Notes under the pieces: generated by a model
What the model saw: only the letters and a program-made list of their open reading frames with translations
Databases searched by the model: none
What the model was told of the DNA's origin: nothing
Position numbers and translations under genes: made by a program
Source: Oceanibium sediminis
Lineage (GTDB): Bacteria; Pseudomonadota; Alphaproteobacteria; Rhodobacterales; Rhodobacteraceae
NCBI RefSeq assembly: GCF_003265325.1
Contig: NZ_QGNX01000007.1
Span: 85,696-149,695 of the forward strand
Direction: 5' to 3'
DNA length: 64,000 nt
Part shown: positions 8,441-17,891 of the stretch, piece after piece
How the letters are laid out: every line of letters starts with the position of its first letter
Position numbering within the stretch: position 1 is the stretch's first letter

Positions 8441-9415
8441 TCACGCGGTTTCGGCCCCGGCTGCGCGCCCGGCCCCGCCGCCACGGGCGCGTTGCTTGAT
8501 GTCGCGGAATTTCTTCGACGTCTGCTCAAGCCGCGCCTCCCATTCGGGGTCGGGCTGCTGGCCTTCGATCGTCTTGAAATAGACCTGCATCAGGCAGGTG
8601 ACGGCAAACGGCTCAAGGAGCGCCGCCTTGAAGGACCAGGCGAACAACAGTGCGAAGACGAACCCGCCCGCGGCCCATGCGCCCGGCATCAGGTGCATGA
8701 TCAGCGCCGCCGGGGCCAGCATAAGAAGGAACACGGCGAAGCTCAGGACATAGACGATGATCGCCAGCCAGGCGGCATTCTTCAGCATGACCTTGTAGTT
8801 CTGCCCGTAGAGCACCAGCGCCTCCCTGGCCGAGGCCCAGGGGTTGGTCGCGCCGGTCCTGATGGCATGGGCCAGGATGACCTCGTCAATGAAGCCGACC
8901 GCGACCCGAAGGAAGGCGCGCAGGATCCCGCTGATCTGCTGCGCGCCCGGGATCGGCAGGATCGTCAGGATACCGCGCACCAGTCCGGTGATCGCCGCCA
9001 GCACGCCCTTGATGAGCTGGTCGATGGCGAACAGGGTGCTCGCCTCGGAAAAGCGGGCGCTGACGACGGATTTCCCATGCTCGATCTGTGAACGCCCCCC
9101 GGGGATCGGCTTGCCGTCGAGCAGCTCGACAAGCACCGCGATGTGCCCGGCCTTGACGATGTAGAGGATGTATTCCCGGGCCCAGTACATGACGCCCCCG
9201 AACAGGGCGAGCCCGAGCCCCCCGCCCCAGAGGGTCGCGCCCGCCCGAAAGCCGGGGTCGCCCAGGGCCCCGATGCCAAAGCCGATGCCCGCCCCCGTGC
9301 CGGTCGCCAGGATGTAGGCCAGCGTAGTTCCGAAATACACTGCCATCCGCATCACGACGAAAGGAAAGGTCCGCGCCATCAGACCCAACGCCCGGCCAAC
9401 ATTAAAATCCCACAT
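8441..9415 (-). CDS. Polytopic membrane protein of unknown function
   Basis: 324 aa with several hydrophobic segments: about residues 20-45, 60-80, 135-160 (with a short ALL/LLG-rich stretch), 215-245 and 250-275. The C-terminal ~45 residues are charged (EWEARLEQTSKKFRDIKQRARGGG) and probably cytoplasmic. There is no signal peptide and no motif that I recognise. It lies about 200 bases upstream of the metzincin gene's start on the same strand, so co-transcription or a role in that protein's export is conceivable but unsupported. Confidence 0.6.
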   Translation of the reverse strand: MWDFNVGRALGLMARTFPFVVMRMAVYFGTTLAYILATGTGAGIGFGIGALGDPGFRAGATLWGGGLGLALFGGVMYWAREYILYIVKAGHIAVLVELLDGKPIPGGRSQIEHGKSVVSARFSEASTLFAIDQLIKGVLAAITGLVRGILTILPIPGAQQISGILRAFLRVAVGFIDEVILAHAIRTGATNPWASAREALVLYGQNYKVMLKNAAWLAIIVYVLSFAVFLLMLAPAALIMHLMPGAWAAGGFVFALLFAWSFKAALLEPFAVTCLMQVYFKTIEGQQPDPEWEARLEQTSKKFRDIKQRARGGGAGRAAGAETA

Positions 9416-9517
9416 GCTCCCTCCTGTCGCGCCCGCTCAGGTCCGGCGGGCTGGGGAAGGTATCTCGCGGGTGCTGCCGATTGAGAATAGGGCATATGCC
9501 CCAGCGAAGGGGTTTGC

Positions 9518-10816
9518 TTACCGCTCAAGCCCCGGGGGAAAGCGCCCGGCGGCGTCGCGCGCGAAGTCCGGGCCGAGAGAGCCGGCAGTTGGAAGGAGGA
9601 CTTGCGGCAGATCACCCCAGACCGCTTGGCCCTCGCCCCAACCGCCGGAACCGGTGAGATACGACATCAACCGGCCCCATCTCAGAGCGGTGCGATACTG
9701 TCGATAAAACAGCTTGCGGACACACTCGACCAGGGACTCGTCACACTGGCGGTTTCCCTTGAAGAGGATCTCCACTTTCAACACTCCGCCGTCGGTTGGG
9801 ATCAGGAAAAGCGAGTTCAGGGTATCGCCCACCTTCGCGCCCCAACGGGATTATCCTGCCCCGCGAAGCGGATGGTCGCGAAGGCGCCGTAGGCCTGTAT
9901 CAGCAGTTGCGCCATCTTCGCATCGCTCCTGTTCGACGGCAGCAATTGAACCGTGTAGTCGATCCCCCCACCGGGGTATTCCGGGGGCGAGATCATGCCG
10001 CGGTACCGGTTCCCCGTTTCAAGCGACATGTGCACCCACGTGGCCGGATGCGCGAAGCGGAACGGAACCCGACCTGCCAGAGCTCGACATGCCGTAAGCG
10101 GTGGGCCCCGCCGGGTTCTGCTAGCTTTGCGTCAGGGGGTGTCGAGTAGAGCCGCCCGCCCCATTGATCCTCGTAAAACTCCGAAAGCACTGGTTTCCAC
10201 ACCAGCCTGGCTATTCCCATACCGAGCGCTTGCGCAGTGCCCTCGGCGATCCAGGACCCGATCGAACCGGCGGGCGAACAGACGAAGAAGGGCGCCGCTT
10301 CCTGCACCGAGTGAACCGTTCATGCGCCAGAGTTTGCGCGCCGCAGTCGGTAAGCTGGCTTATGTCCAGCATCTCGTTGGCATCAAGCAGGATCACCCGT
10401 GAGGAGCAACTGTCGAACTCGCCCGCCTTGTCGCCGAGGCTGTGTACTAGGTACCCGCGAAAGGCGCGGTCGCCATCGGGGGTGTCAACGATCGGGCGCA
10501 GGAAAGGGGCGGAAAACCCCCAGGTCTCAAGCAGTCGGGCGGAATCGTTGAGCACGCGTTCGATATCGCGCGCCGCCTCGGGGCCGAGCGCGACGGGATC
10601 GAACAAGCTTGGCAAATCCGGGTCAAACGGGCTGTTGTCCTGCACGATTTCAGCCACGTCGCGCAGGAACCATTCCAACCCCCAACGACCGCCGGAGTCG
10701 AGCGGAACATCCAGGCCTCGGGCCGGCTCGACCGCTTTGACCTCGAAGCGCATTATCGGCCACCCCTGGGCGCTCGCGGGGAAGGTGCTGATAGCGCTTA
10801 TGGCACGTGCGCCCAT
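9518..10816 (-). pseudogene. Frameshifted HExxH zinc-peptidase-like gene
   Basis: A protein can be followed through several frames. Residues MGARAISAIS...GAQTLAHERF read from 10816. After a missing base between 10312 and 10313 the reading continues VQEAAPFFVCSPAGSIGSWI to WGGRLYS. A second shift near 10050-10130 leads to THVHMSLETG-type sequence (HMSLETGNRYRGMISPPEY). A third at a G-run near 9838 leads to VGDTLNSLFLIPTDGGVLKVE. Restoring the first base gives AHERFHSVQ, an HExxH zinc motif. The protein would be about 400 aa with no clear signal peptide. At least three shifts imply genuine decay, although homopolymer read errors cannot be excluded. Family not identified. Confidence 0.6.
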
Positions 10817-11341
10817 AATTCACAGCCAGAGGCGCACCAGCATCATAGAGGACTTGGCGCGGGGGCCCTTGCCCTTCCCACGTTTATTTCCAGTGTGAGC
10901 ACCGCGCGGCAGTCCATCCGGCTTGGACAAGCGTTTAGGAAGACCGGGCGCTCGGCTGGAAGGCCCGAAGTAAAGCCGCAATATTGCCCGAGAGCGTCCG
11001 CGCCTGCATGCCATCCAGTAAATTCTTTTTAAAGTTTTTCGACTTGGCCTATGAATGTACTGGCACCGGCCGGCCAGGCGCATAATCGCGATTTATTACG
11101 GCTGAAAGGCCCAGACTTATTGCCTGAAAGACCTCCTCGCCCCCCTCAACAGATATCGTTCGGACCGTTTCAAGACGAATACGGGGCACAGAAAGCCAGA
11201 TCTCACAACGTAAATCGCGGTTCGGTCAGGGCTTGCCATTCTCCAAGCATCGCCACCGGGCCGATAGTCTAACGACTCTGCTTAATATGGCGAAATGGCT
11301 CAGGTTCCAGCACCTCGAAACGCCCCGCCCCCCTGCCCGGA
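10817..11341. other. Intergenic stretch without a recognisable gene
   Basis: Only an Arg/Gly/Lys-rich open frame without known similarity (10820-11083, minus) is found. A short AT-rich patch near 11020-11060 could carry a promoter for the decayed gene to its left, but no -35/-10 pair stands out. Confidence 0.4.
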
Positions 11342-13003
11342 TCAAGCCGGTGTACCCTGACAGGATCCGCTCCTGAGTTTGAAGCGCTGGACCTTGCCGG
11401 TGGCAGTCTTGGGAAGGCTTTCGCAGAATTTGATAGAACGGGGATACTTGAAAGGCGCAATAGTGGCCTTCACGAAGTCCTGCAACGCCTTGGCCGTTTC
11501 GGCGTCACCGTTGTGCCCACCTTTCAGAACCACATGCGCCTCGACGATCATACCGCGGGCCTCGTCCGGGGCGCCGATCACGGCACATTCAGCGACGTTT
11601 TCATGGGAGAGCAGGGCCGCTTCAACCTCAGGTCCGGCGATATTATAACCCGAGGACAAGATCATGTCGTCATTTCGGGCCACGAAGTGGAAGTATCCAT
11701 TGTCATCCTGGATGAAGCTGTCACCGGTGATGTTCCAGCCGTCACGGACGTAGTTCTTCTGCCGATCGTCGTTGAGATAGCGGCAACCGGTCGGGCCCTT
11801 GACCGCAAGGCGGCCAACCTCGCCTCGGGGGACCTCGCGTCCATCGTTGTCCTGGATAGTCGCCACATACCCGCGGAGCGGTTTGCCGGTTCGCGCGGCC
11901 GCGTGGTCATCCAGAAGGTTCGAAATGAAGATGTGCAACATTTCCGTTGCACCGATCCCGTCGATGATGGGCGTGCCGGTCTTTTCCAACCATTCCTGAT
12001 AAACCGGTCCGGGCAGGGTTTCGCCAGCGGAAACGGCGACGCGCAATGAGGATAGATCGGCGCCAACATCCAGTGCGCTCAGCATTGCGCGATATGCAGT
12101 CGGGGCCGTGAAACAGATAGTGGCTTTGTACTCTTCGATGATGCCAATGATTTCTTTCGGTCCGGCATTTTCCAGCAAGGTTGCCGTCGCGCCGAACCTC
12201 AGCGGAAAGACTGCAAGTCCGCCAAGGCCGAATGTAAATGCAAGGGGCGGAGAGCCTACAAAGATATCATCGGGCGTAACCTGCAGCACGTCCTTGGCAT
12301 AACCATCGGCGATGATTAGCAGATCGCGATGAAAGTGCATCGTGGCCTTGGGCGCCCCGGTGGTGCCGGACGTGAAGCCAAGCAATGCAACATCATCGCG
12401 CCCTGTCGGAACGGCATCGAATGTCGTTGACTTGGCCTTCGCTCGTTCGTCGAGTTCACCCATAAGGTTCTTGGTGCCGTCGAAGCTGACGACTCGCTGC
12501 AGGTGATCGCTATCTGCGGCGCAGGTCAGCAGTTCGTCCAGCAAGCGGAAGTCACAAAGTGAAAGCGCCACCTCTGCGTGGTCAATGATCGGGTGCAGTT
12601 CCACCGCGCGCAACATGGGCATCGTGTTCACGACCACGGCACCTGCCTTAGTCGCGGCCAGCCAGCAAGCCACCATTGCGGGGGTGTTGTATGAACGGAT
12701 CAGAATTCGGTTTCCCGGTTTGATCCCGAAGTCCTCGACCAATACATGTGCGAGCTGGTTCGTCCATTGCGCAAGTTCCCGATAGCTGCGCTTTCGCCCA
12801 TTGCCGATCAGCGCGACGCGGTCTCCGAAGCCTTTCTCGACCATTCCATCCGTCAACTCATAGCCGACATTCATCCGTTCGGAATACTCGAACCCGTCCA
12901 AAGGCATCTCTGGCCAGAGCTCTGCCGGCGGAAGGTTGTCACGCGTAAAGGTATCAACATGGGCACTGGGTCCCAGGTCCGAGCAATCAATCCCGATGTT
13001 CAT
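11342..13003 (-). CDS. AMP-forming aryl-CoA ligase (2-aminobenzoate/benzoate-CoA ligase type)
   Basis: 553-aa ANL-superfamily enzyme that activates a carboxylic acid to an acyl-adenylate and then a CoA thioester in the cytoplasm. The P-loop TSGTTGAPK is at residues 211-219, the adenylate-binding GIGATEML motif near 345, the GWNITGD hinge region near 420 and the catalytic lysine motif PKTATGKVQ close to the C-terminus. Overall layout and the N-terminal DNLPP..LWPEM region resemble 2-aminobenzoate-CoA ligases. The downstream hydrolase and TRAP transporter lie on the same strand and are transcribed first, suggesting uptake followed by CoA activation of an aromatic or related acid. Exact substrate is inferred from family resemblance only. 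Confidence 0.8.
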   Translation of the reverse strand: MNIGIDCSDLGPSAHVDTFTRDNLPPAELWPEMPLDGFEYSERMNVGYELTDGMVEKGFGDRVALIGNGRKRSYRELAQWTNQLAHVLVEDFGIKPGNRILIRSYNTPAMVACWLAATKAGAVVVNTMPMLRAVELHPIIDHAEVALSLCDFRLLDELLTCAADSDHLQRVVSFDGTKNLMGELDERAKAKSTTFDAVPTGRDDVALLGFTSGTTGAPKATMHFHRDLLIIADGYAKDVLQVTPDDIFVGSPPLAFTFGLGGLAVFPLRFGATATLLENAGPKEIIGIIEEYKATICFTAPTAYRAMLSALDVGADLSSLRVAVSAGETLPGPVYQEWLEKTGTPIIDGIGATEMLHIFISNLLDDHAAARTGKPLRGYVATIQDNDGREVPRGEVGRLAVKGPTGCRYLNDDRQKNYVRDGWNITGDSFIQDDNGYFHFVARNDDMILSSGYNIAGPEVEAALLSHENVAECAVIGAPDEARGMIVEAHVVLKGGHNGDAETAKALQDFVKATIAPFKYPRSIKFCESLPKTATGKVQRFKLRSGSCQGTPA

Positions 13004-13120
13004 TATGGCACCTCTTCTTCACGCAATTTGGCAATGGTATTCTGCGTTCAACGCCCATGGCGCGATCGTGCGGGGGATTTGCGTTGCCCCCCGTTTCAGT
13101 TCGAAAATCTCTGGCTTCGT

Positions 13121-13915
13121 TCATTCTCGCTTTTGCTCGCTCGCTTGGTCGTTGCCGCCCTCGCAGCCGTCGGCGAGAAACTCGCCAATGATGCGCAAGA
13201 AGTGATCCGGCTGCTCGAGATGGGCGATGTGACCGCACCCGGGCAGGATGCACAGCCGCGCGTCGGGGATTGCGGTGAACTGCGTGACCAATGTCGAGAC
13301 GGAGATCGACCGATCACGATCGCCCGAGATGACCAGAACGGGCATCTTCAGATCGCCAAGCTCAGCGCGGATGTCCCAGCCCTCGACCGCGCGCAACGCA
13401 GCCGTGACGCTCTCGGACGTTGCTCCGTTCGCCGCGTGACGACACAAATCGATTTGCGCTGGCTCGGGGGGCTTGGCAAACCATTTGCGGATATTCGCCT
13501 CTGCAACGACCATCAGGGGCTCGGCCTGTAGGCGCGCGATCGTGCCGGTAAAGGGTTCGAAACGGTCCGTATCCTGCGCGACCGGCTTGGTGGCATAGTT
13601 GATCAGTCGCCCGACCCGCCGGGGCCCCATCAAGGCGATTTGCTGCGCCACCATGCCGCCCATCGAATAGCCGACCAGGTCGAAACGCTCGATGTCGAGT
13701 TGATCCAGCAAGTCCAGGACAAGCTTTGCCTGACAGGGGATGTCGGCCGGGACGGTATGCGCTCCGCTTCTGCCGAAGCCTGCGAGATCCGGGACCACGA
13801 CGCGCCGCTGGTTCCGAAAGGCATCGATCACCGGCTGCCAATATACACTGCTGCCGAACAGGCCATGCACCAAGACAAGTGCTGGACCTTCGCCAACATC
13901 GGTATGCGCAATCAT
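13121..13915 (-). CDS. Alpha/beta hydrolase
   Basis: 264 aa from the ATG at 13915, which overlaps the stop of the TRAP gene (ATGA). An in-frame ATG at 13954 would extend it into that gene and is less likely. The oxyanion-hole HG is at residues 17-18, the nucleophile elbow GYSMGG has Ser84, and the later Asp (SGDRDRS) and His (GCGHIAHLEQP) complete the triad. Family members include enol-lactonases, meta-cleavage product hydrolases and esterases. Its place between a TRAP transporter and an aryl-CoA ligase points to a step in acid or ester catabolism. Confidence 0.85.
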   Translation of the reverse strand: MIAHTDVGEGPALVLVHGLFGSSVYWQPVIDAFRNQRRVVVPDLAGFGRSGAHTVPADIPCQAKLVLDLLDQLDIERFDLVGYSMGGMVAQQIALMGPRRVGRLINYATKPVAQDTDRFEPFTGTIARLQAEPLMVVAEANIRKWFAKPPEPAQIDLCRHAANGATSESVTAALRAVEGWDIRAELGDLKMPVLVISGDRDRSISVSTLVTQFTAIPDARLCILPGCGHIAHLEQPDHFLRIIGEFLADGCEGGNDQASEQKRE

Positions 13916-15831
13916 GTCCGCACCTGCTTCGCGCTGCCTTTCGCAACCGGCCACAACACCCTTGCCACGAGACAGAAGATTACCACCGCACCACCGATCA
14001 GGTTGACGAGCCAGGCATGTACGAACGCACTATGCGGGATGAGAAGTGCCAGTCCAGCGGCCCCATAGAGCAGGCGTCCAGCGGTTCTGAGCGGCGCACG
14101 GGCGTAGCCCATGATCGCGGCTGAGACCAACCAGACTCCCGCCAGTGCCGTGACGGCTGTCAGGACGATAATGTGTGCCGGACCTTCAAGCAGGAGTTCT
14201 GGTGAATATACGAACAGGAACGGCACTAGGTAGGCTGCCCAACTCAGCTTCATTGCCTCAAAGGCCGTCGGGACCGGCTTGCTCTTGGCGATGGCCGCAC
14301 CCGCGAAAGCCGCAATTGCGACGGGCGGAGTGATCATCGACATCATGCCGAAATAGAGCACGAAAAGATGCGCCGATATCAGCGGAACGCCGAGTTCGGT
14401 AAGTGCCGGAGCTACCAGCGTTGCCAGGAGGATGTAGACCCCGACAGTCGGCAACCCCATGCCGAGCACGATGCAGAGCATCGCGGCAAGAACCAGCAGC
14501 AAAAGCAAGTTACCTGCCGCGAGGTCCACGAGCGCCAGTGAAAGCGCGAAACCCAACGCCGAGATATTGAGGACGCCAATGATGATACCGGCCGCGGCCG
14601 AAACCATGATAAGCGGCAACAGATCCCTGCCGGTGTCACGAAAGATGGACCAGAGCGCGCTGGGTGACGGTCGCTTTCCGCGATAGCCGAACACCGTCCA
14701 GAGCACGAAGAGCGCGGCGGTTGCCACCAGTGCCGCGCGTTGCGGCGCCTCGTTCATGGCGAACATGAGCCAGAGCAGGACTGCGAAGGGAATCGGAAAG
14801 TACCAACCTGCCCGCAACGTCTCGGCCAGGGGCGGAATATCCTCTACTGCGACGGGCTCCAGGTCCTGTTTCGCGGCCTTCAGATCGGCCTGGATGAAGA
14901 TCGCCGCGTAGTAGATGAGCGAGGGAAGCAATGCTGCCCACAGGATGTCTGCGTACGGCCTTTGTACAATCTCGGCCATCAGGAACGCGGCCGCGCCCAT
15001 GATCGGCGGCATCAGCTGGCCGCCGGTCGACGCAACAGCCTCAATGGCTCCGGCGCTCCGGGCAGAGAAGCCGGCGCGCCGCATCAAGGGGATGGTCATC
15101 ACCCCGGTGGACACAACATTCGACACTGCGCTGCCCGAAATCGATCCGAAAAGGCTGGAAGCCAGGATCGCGATCTTTGCCGACCCGCCGCGAAACCTTC
15201 CCATGAGCGCCATCGCGAGGTCAGTGAAGAATCCCGCGCCGCCGCTGAGGCCGAGCAATGTACCGAACAGCAGAAACGGAACGACGACAGAGGACACGAC
15301 CTGAAGGGGCAGGCCAAGCATCGCGTTTGAATCGAGGCCGAGAAAGATAGTCATCCGGTCAAGATCGACTTTACGCCCCTGAAGGGAGCCTGGGACGAAA
15401 TGACCGAACAAGCCAAAGCCAATGAAGAAGATGGCGACGCCTGTCAGCATCCAGCCTGCCGTGCGGCGGAGCGCCTCGAGCACAACGAAGATAAGGATCG
15501 CCGCGGGCACCAGCGCATCGAGCCGCCGGTCGAAAAGCTGGTCGATCAGGCGGGGGTACTCAACAGCCACGTAGGCCGTGGTCACAAGCGAGATACCTGT
15601 GAGCAACAGGTCGATAAAGAACCGCGCACGTGAGCGGTCGCTGTCACCGGCGAACACGGCAACGAGACTGATGCCCAGCACGACGGCGAGATATTGTTCC
15701 GGATACGGGTTCAATCCCAGCGGCCGGTACAGGTTCAGCGTCCACAGGAGTGCGCTCAAGGGGACCAGTGCAGATGACACCGCCGCGACAGAACCGAAAA
15801 ACTTGCCACGAAACGTCCGGTTTTCCGGCAT
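13912..15831 (-). CDS. TRAP transporter fused permease (DctQM fusion)
   Basis: 639 aa from the ATG at 15831, preceded by AGGGAG. An upstream in-frame ATG at 16026 lies inside the TAXI gene and is rejected. The N-terminal ~180 residues carry the four-helix DctQ-like part and the rest the 12-helix DctM part, with the DctM stretch GGSAKIAILASSLFGSISGSAVSNV. It imports a substrate presented by the neighbouring TAXI protein using an ion gradient. The order TAXI-DctQM is standard for this TRAP subclass. Confidence 0.92.
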   Translation of the reverse strand: MPENRTFRGKFFGSVAAVSSALVPLSALLWTLNLYRPLGLNPYPEQYLAVVLGISLVAVFAGDSDRSRARFFIDLLLTGISLVTTAYVAVEYPRLIDQLFDRRLDALVPAAILIFVVLEALRRTAGWMLTGVAIFFIGFGLFGHFVPGSLQGRKVDLDRMTIFLGLDSNAMLGLPLQVVSSVVVPFLLFGTLLGLSGGAGFFTDLAMALMGRFRGGSAKIAILASSLFGSISGSAVSNVVSTGVMTIPLMRRAGFSARSAGAIEAVASTGGQLMPPIMGAAAFLMAEIVQRPYADILWAALLPSLIYYAAIFIQADLKAAKQDLEPVAVEDIPPLAETLRAGWYFPIPFAVLLWLMFAMNEAPQRAALVATAALFVLWTVFGYRGKRPSPSALWSIFRDTGRDLLPLIMVSAAAGIIIGVLNISALGFALSLALVDLAAGNLLLLLVLAAMLCIVLGMGLPTVGVYILLATLVAPALTELGVPLISAHLFVLYFGMMSMITPPVAIAAFAGAAIAKSKPVPTAFEAMKLSWAAYLVPFLFVYSPELLLEGPAHIIVLTAVTALAGVWLVSAAIMGYARAPLRTAGRLLYGAAGLALLIPHSAFVHAWLVNLIGGAVVIFCLVARVLWPVAKGSAKQVRT

Positions 15832-15922
15832 TACTTCTTTCTCCCTGAAGGTTGCCGCGGCATGCGGGCGTGGGCATTGCCAACTCACGTTGACAATGCC
15901 CTGCGCGCGCTCTGTGGCGGTT

Positions 15923-16879
15923 TCAGTCGCCCTGCCAGACACCGGCCTCGCGGTAGTAAGCCTCGGCACCCGGATGATAGGGCACGCCGAAATCCACCGC
16001 GATCTCGGCGGGATCGAATGCGGCAAGTGCGCCGTAGGACTTCACGAGAGCGTCCTTGTGGCTATGGAGAATGCGGGCGATCTCGTACACTACCTCGTCG
16101 GGAACATCCTTGTTGGTCAGAAGCACCAGCGGTGTAGAGAGCAGCTCGATCGCCTCGTCGACGCCCGAAGCCTGCCCTGCGGCAAGTTCCATGACGACTG
16201 TTCCGGGGGCTGCACGAAGCGCTGCCTCGCGCGCCGCCGGATCCTGCGGAAGGGGCAGCCACCGCAAGCCACCGGTCTGGGTGTGGGCCTGTTGCGCCCC
16301 CCCGGAGAGCACGGTCATGACGGTTGCGTCGATGCGGCCGGACACAAGGTCCTGAATACCGCTCATGGCATTGGGTTCCGCAACCGGCTCGACCATGTCC
16401 TCGGTAATACCGGCAGCGGCGAGATAGGCGTCGCCCAGCACCTGGACGATCTTCTGCTTGGGATAGCCCCATCCGACACGCTTCCCCTTGAGGTCGTCGA
16501 GGGATGCAATTCCGTCTTCGCGGCGCGTCATGAACCCGATCGGAGAGGGCATTAGCGCCGCGACCACGCGCACATTCTCTTGCGGCCCGGCATTCTGAAA
16601 CATCTGCTCGCCGGTTTGCGCCAACTTGACGACAACGCTCAGCGCCATCGAGAACTCGAGCTCACCTGCGTTCAGCAACGGAACAGTAACCACCGGGCCG
16701 CCTTGCGGGGCAACACGAACCGGCAAATCCGAATTGTCAGAGACCACCTTCGCGATTGCCGAACCACCTGCATAGGCCGAAGACCCGGACGGATTGGTGC
16801 CAATGCTGAAAACCTGTGCACTGGCCGGCAGGGCCAGGGCGGCCAGGGCGGCAATTCCGGCGAAAAAGGTGGATCTCAT
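15923..16879 (-). CDS. TAXI-family TRAP transporter substrate-binding protein
   Basis: 318-aa periplasmic protein with a clear signal peptide (MRSTFFAGIAALAALALPASA). The mature start QVFSIGTNPSGSSAYAGGSAIA is the TAXI hallmark. It feeds the fused permease encoded 91 bases downstream. TAXI proteins bind glutamate, aromatic or other carboxylates. The adjacent ligase suggests an organic acid that is later turned into a CoA ester. Confidence 0.92.
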   Translation of the reverse strand: MRSTFFAGIAALAALALPASAQVFSIGTNPSGSSAYAGGSAIAKVVSDNSDLPVRVAPQGGPVVTVPLLNAGELEFSMALSVVVKLAQTGEQMFQNAGPQENVRVVAALMPSPIGFMTRREDGIASLDDLKGKRVGWGYPKQKIVQVLGDAYLAAAGITEDMVEPVAEPNAMSGIQDLVSGRIDATVMTVLSGGAQQAHTQTGGLRWLPLPQDPAAREAALRAAPGTVVMELAAGQASGVDEAIELLSTPLVLLTNKDVPDEVVYEIARILHSHKDALVKSYGALAAFDPAEIAVDFGVPYHPGAEAYYREAGVWQGD

Positions 16880-16925
16880 TTCGTATTGCTCCTTGTTGGT
16901 TTTCTTTATCGGGGCTGATCGCCCT

Positions 16926-17711
16926 CTATTTCAGCGGTCGTTGCGATACCTCGGCAGAGGGGCGCGCGTTCAGCAGGTCGGTCTCAATCGCCATCTGATC
17001 GGCGGGGTAGAGCGCATCGGCAGCGTAAAGAACGACACCGTCGTTATCCCGGACGATACGGTGAATGCGCGCTACCGGGGCACCTGCATCAAGGTCGAGC
17101 CATGTTGCGGAATCGATGTCCGCCGTGGTTATCGTTAGGCGCTGTCTCGCGGCCCCGACGCGATCCGGGAAGAGATGCAGCAACGCTGGCAACACTGGCG
17201 AGGTGCGGAATCGTTTCGGATCGCGATCGTAGAGCCTCCGATCAAGCCAGAGATGCGTGATGCTGTAGCATCGACCGTCGGGAAGATGGTTGGCGCGCTT
17301 GGCCTGCCAGTAGTCGGCCGCCGCCATATCCTCGGCGCCCAGTGGGGCAGAGGCCGGAACGAAGGCTATGTCCTCGGTCCGTGTTTCCAGCCCTTCTATA
17401 TGCCTGACAAGACTTTCCCAATCATTGGGGATCAGCAGCCATTGTGGTTGTGTCGGCACCCGCGTGACCGTGGTTCCGCTCCCCCGTTCACGGCGGATGT
17501 AACCTGACCTCTCAAGCTTCTCGAGCGCAGTTCGGATTGTGATTCTCGAAACACCGAACTCTGCTCCCAGCACCTGAATTGTGGGAAAACGGTCACCGAC
17601 TTTCCATTCGCCAGCATCGAGTCGCGCCTTCAATAGGTTGTGTACCGTCAGGAAGAGCGGCGCGGATCCGCGTCTGGTAGTAAGAGCACGATCTTGATCA
17701 AGTTGTCTCAT
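16926..17711 (-). CDS. GntR-family regulator with UTRA domain (HutC subfamily)
   Basis: 261 aa from the ATG at 17711; longer in-frame starts run into the divergent promoter region. An N-terminal winged helix (about residues 18-85; FGVSRITIRTALEKLERSGYI) is followed by a UTRA ligand-binding domain ending near LYPADQMAIETDLL. It lies 46 bases upstream of the TAXI gene on the same strand and divergent from an SDR gene at 17892. It therefore probably controls both directions from the 180-base intergenic region, where a TATACT hexamer occurs around 17857-17862. Confidence 0.85.
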   Translation of the reverse strand: MRQLDQDRALTTRRGSAPLFLTVHNLLKARLDAGEWKVGDRFPTIQVLGAEFGVSRITIRTALEKLERSGYIRRERGSGTTVTRVPTQPQWLLIPNDWESLVRHIEGLETRTEDIAFVPASAPLGAEDMAAADYWQAKRANHLPDGRCYSITHLWLDRRLYDRDPKRFRTSPVLPALLHLFPDRVGAARQRLTITTADIDSATWLDLDAGAPVARIHRIVRDNDGVVLYAADALYPADQMAIETDLLNARPSAEVSQRPLK

Positions 17712-17891
17712 TTGTATGACTTTAGGAATAATTCTCCACAGGTCAACCCATTGAACTGAACGCTCGAGGAGATGCTGCGGGCGCCGGGAAACTGTGCCGC
17801 ACAGCTGGCGCTGGAGCCTTTCAATCAGACATCCTCTGAAAAACGACAAAGTTCTGTGGTATACTTTATGCCGAAGCATCGGGAAACGCGG

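Noticed and set aside
10820-11083. 87-codon minus frame upstream of the HExxH pseudogene
   Set aside because: Arg/Lys/Gly-rich, no SD, no known motif and it does not join the pseudogene frame.
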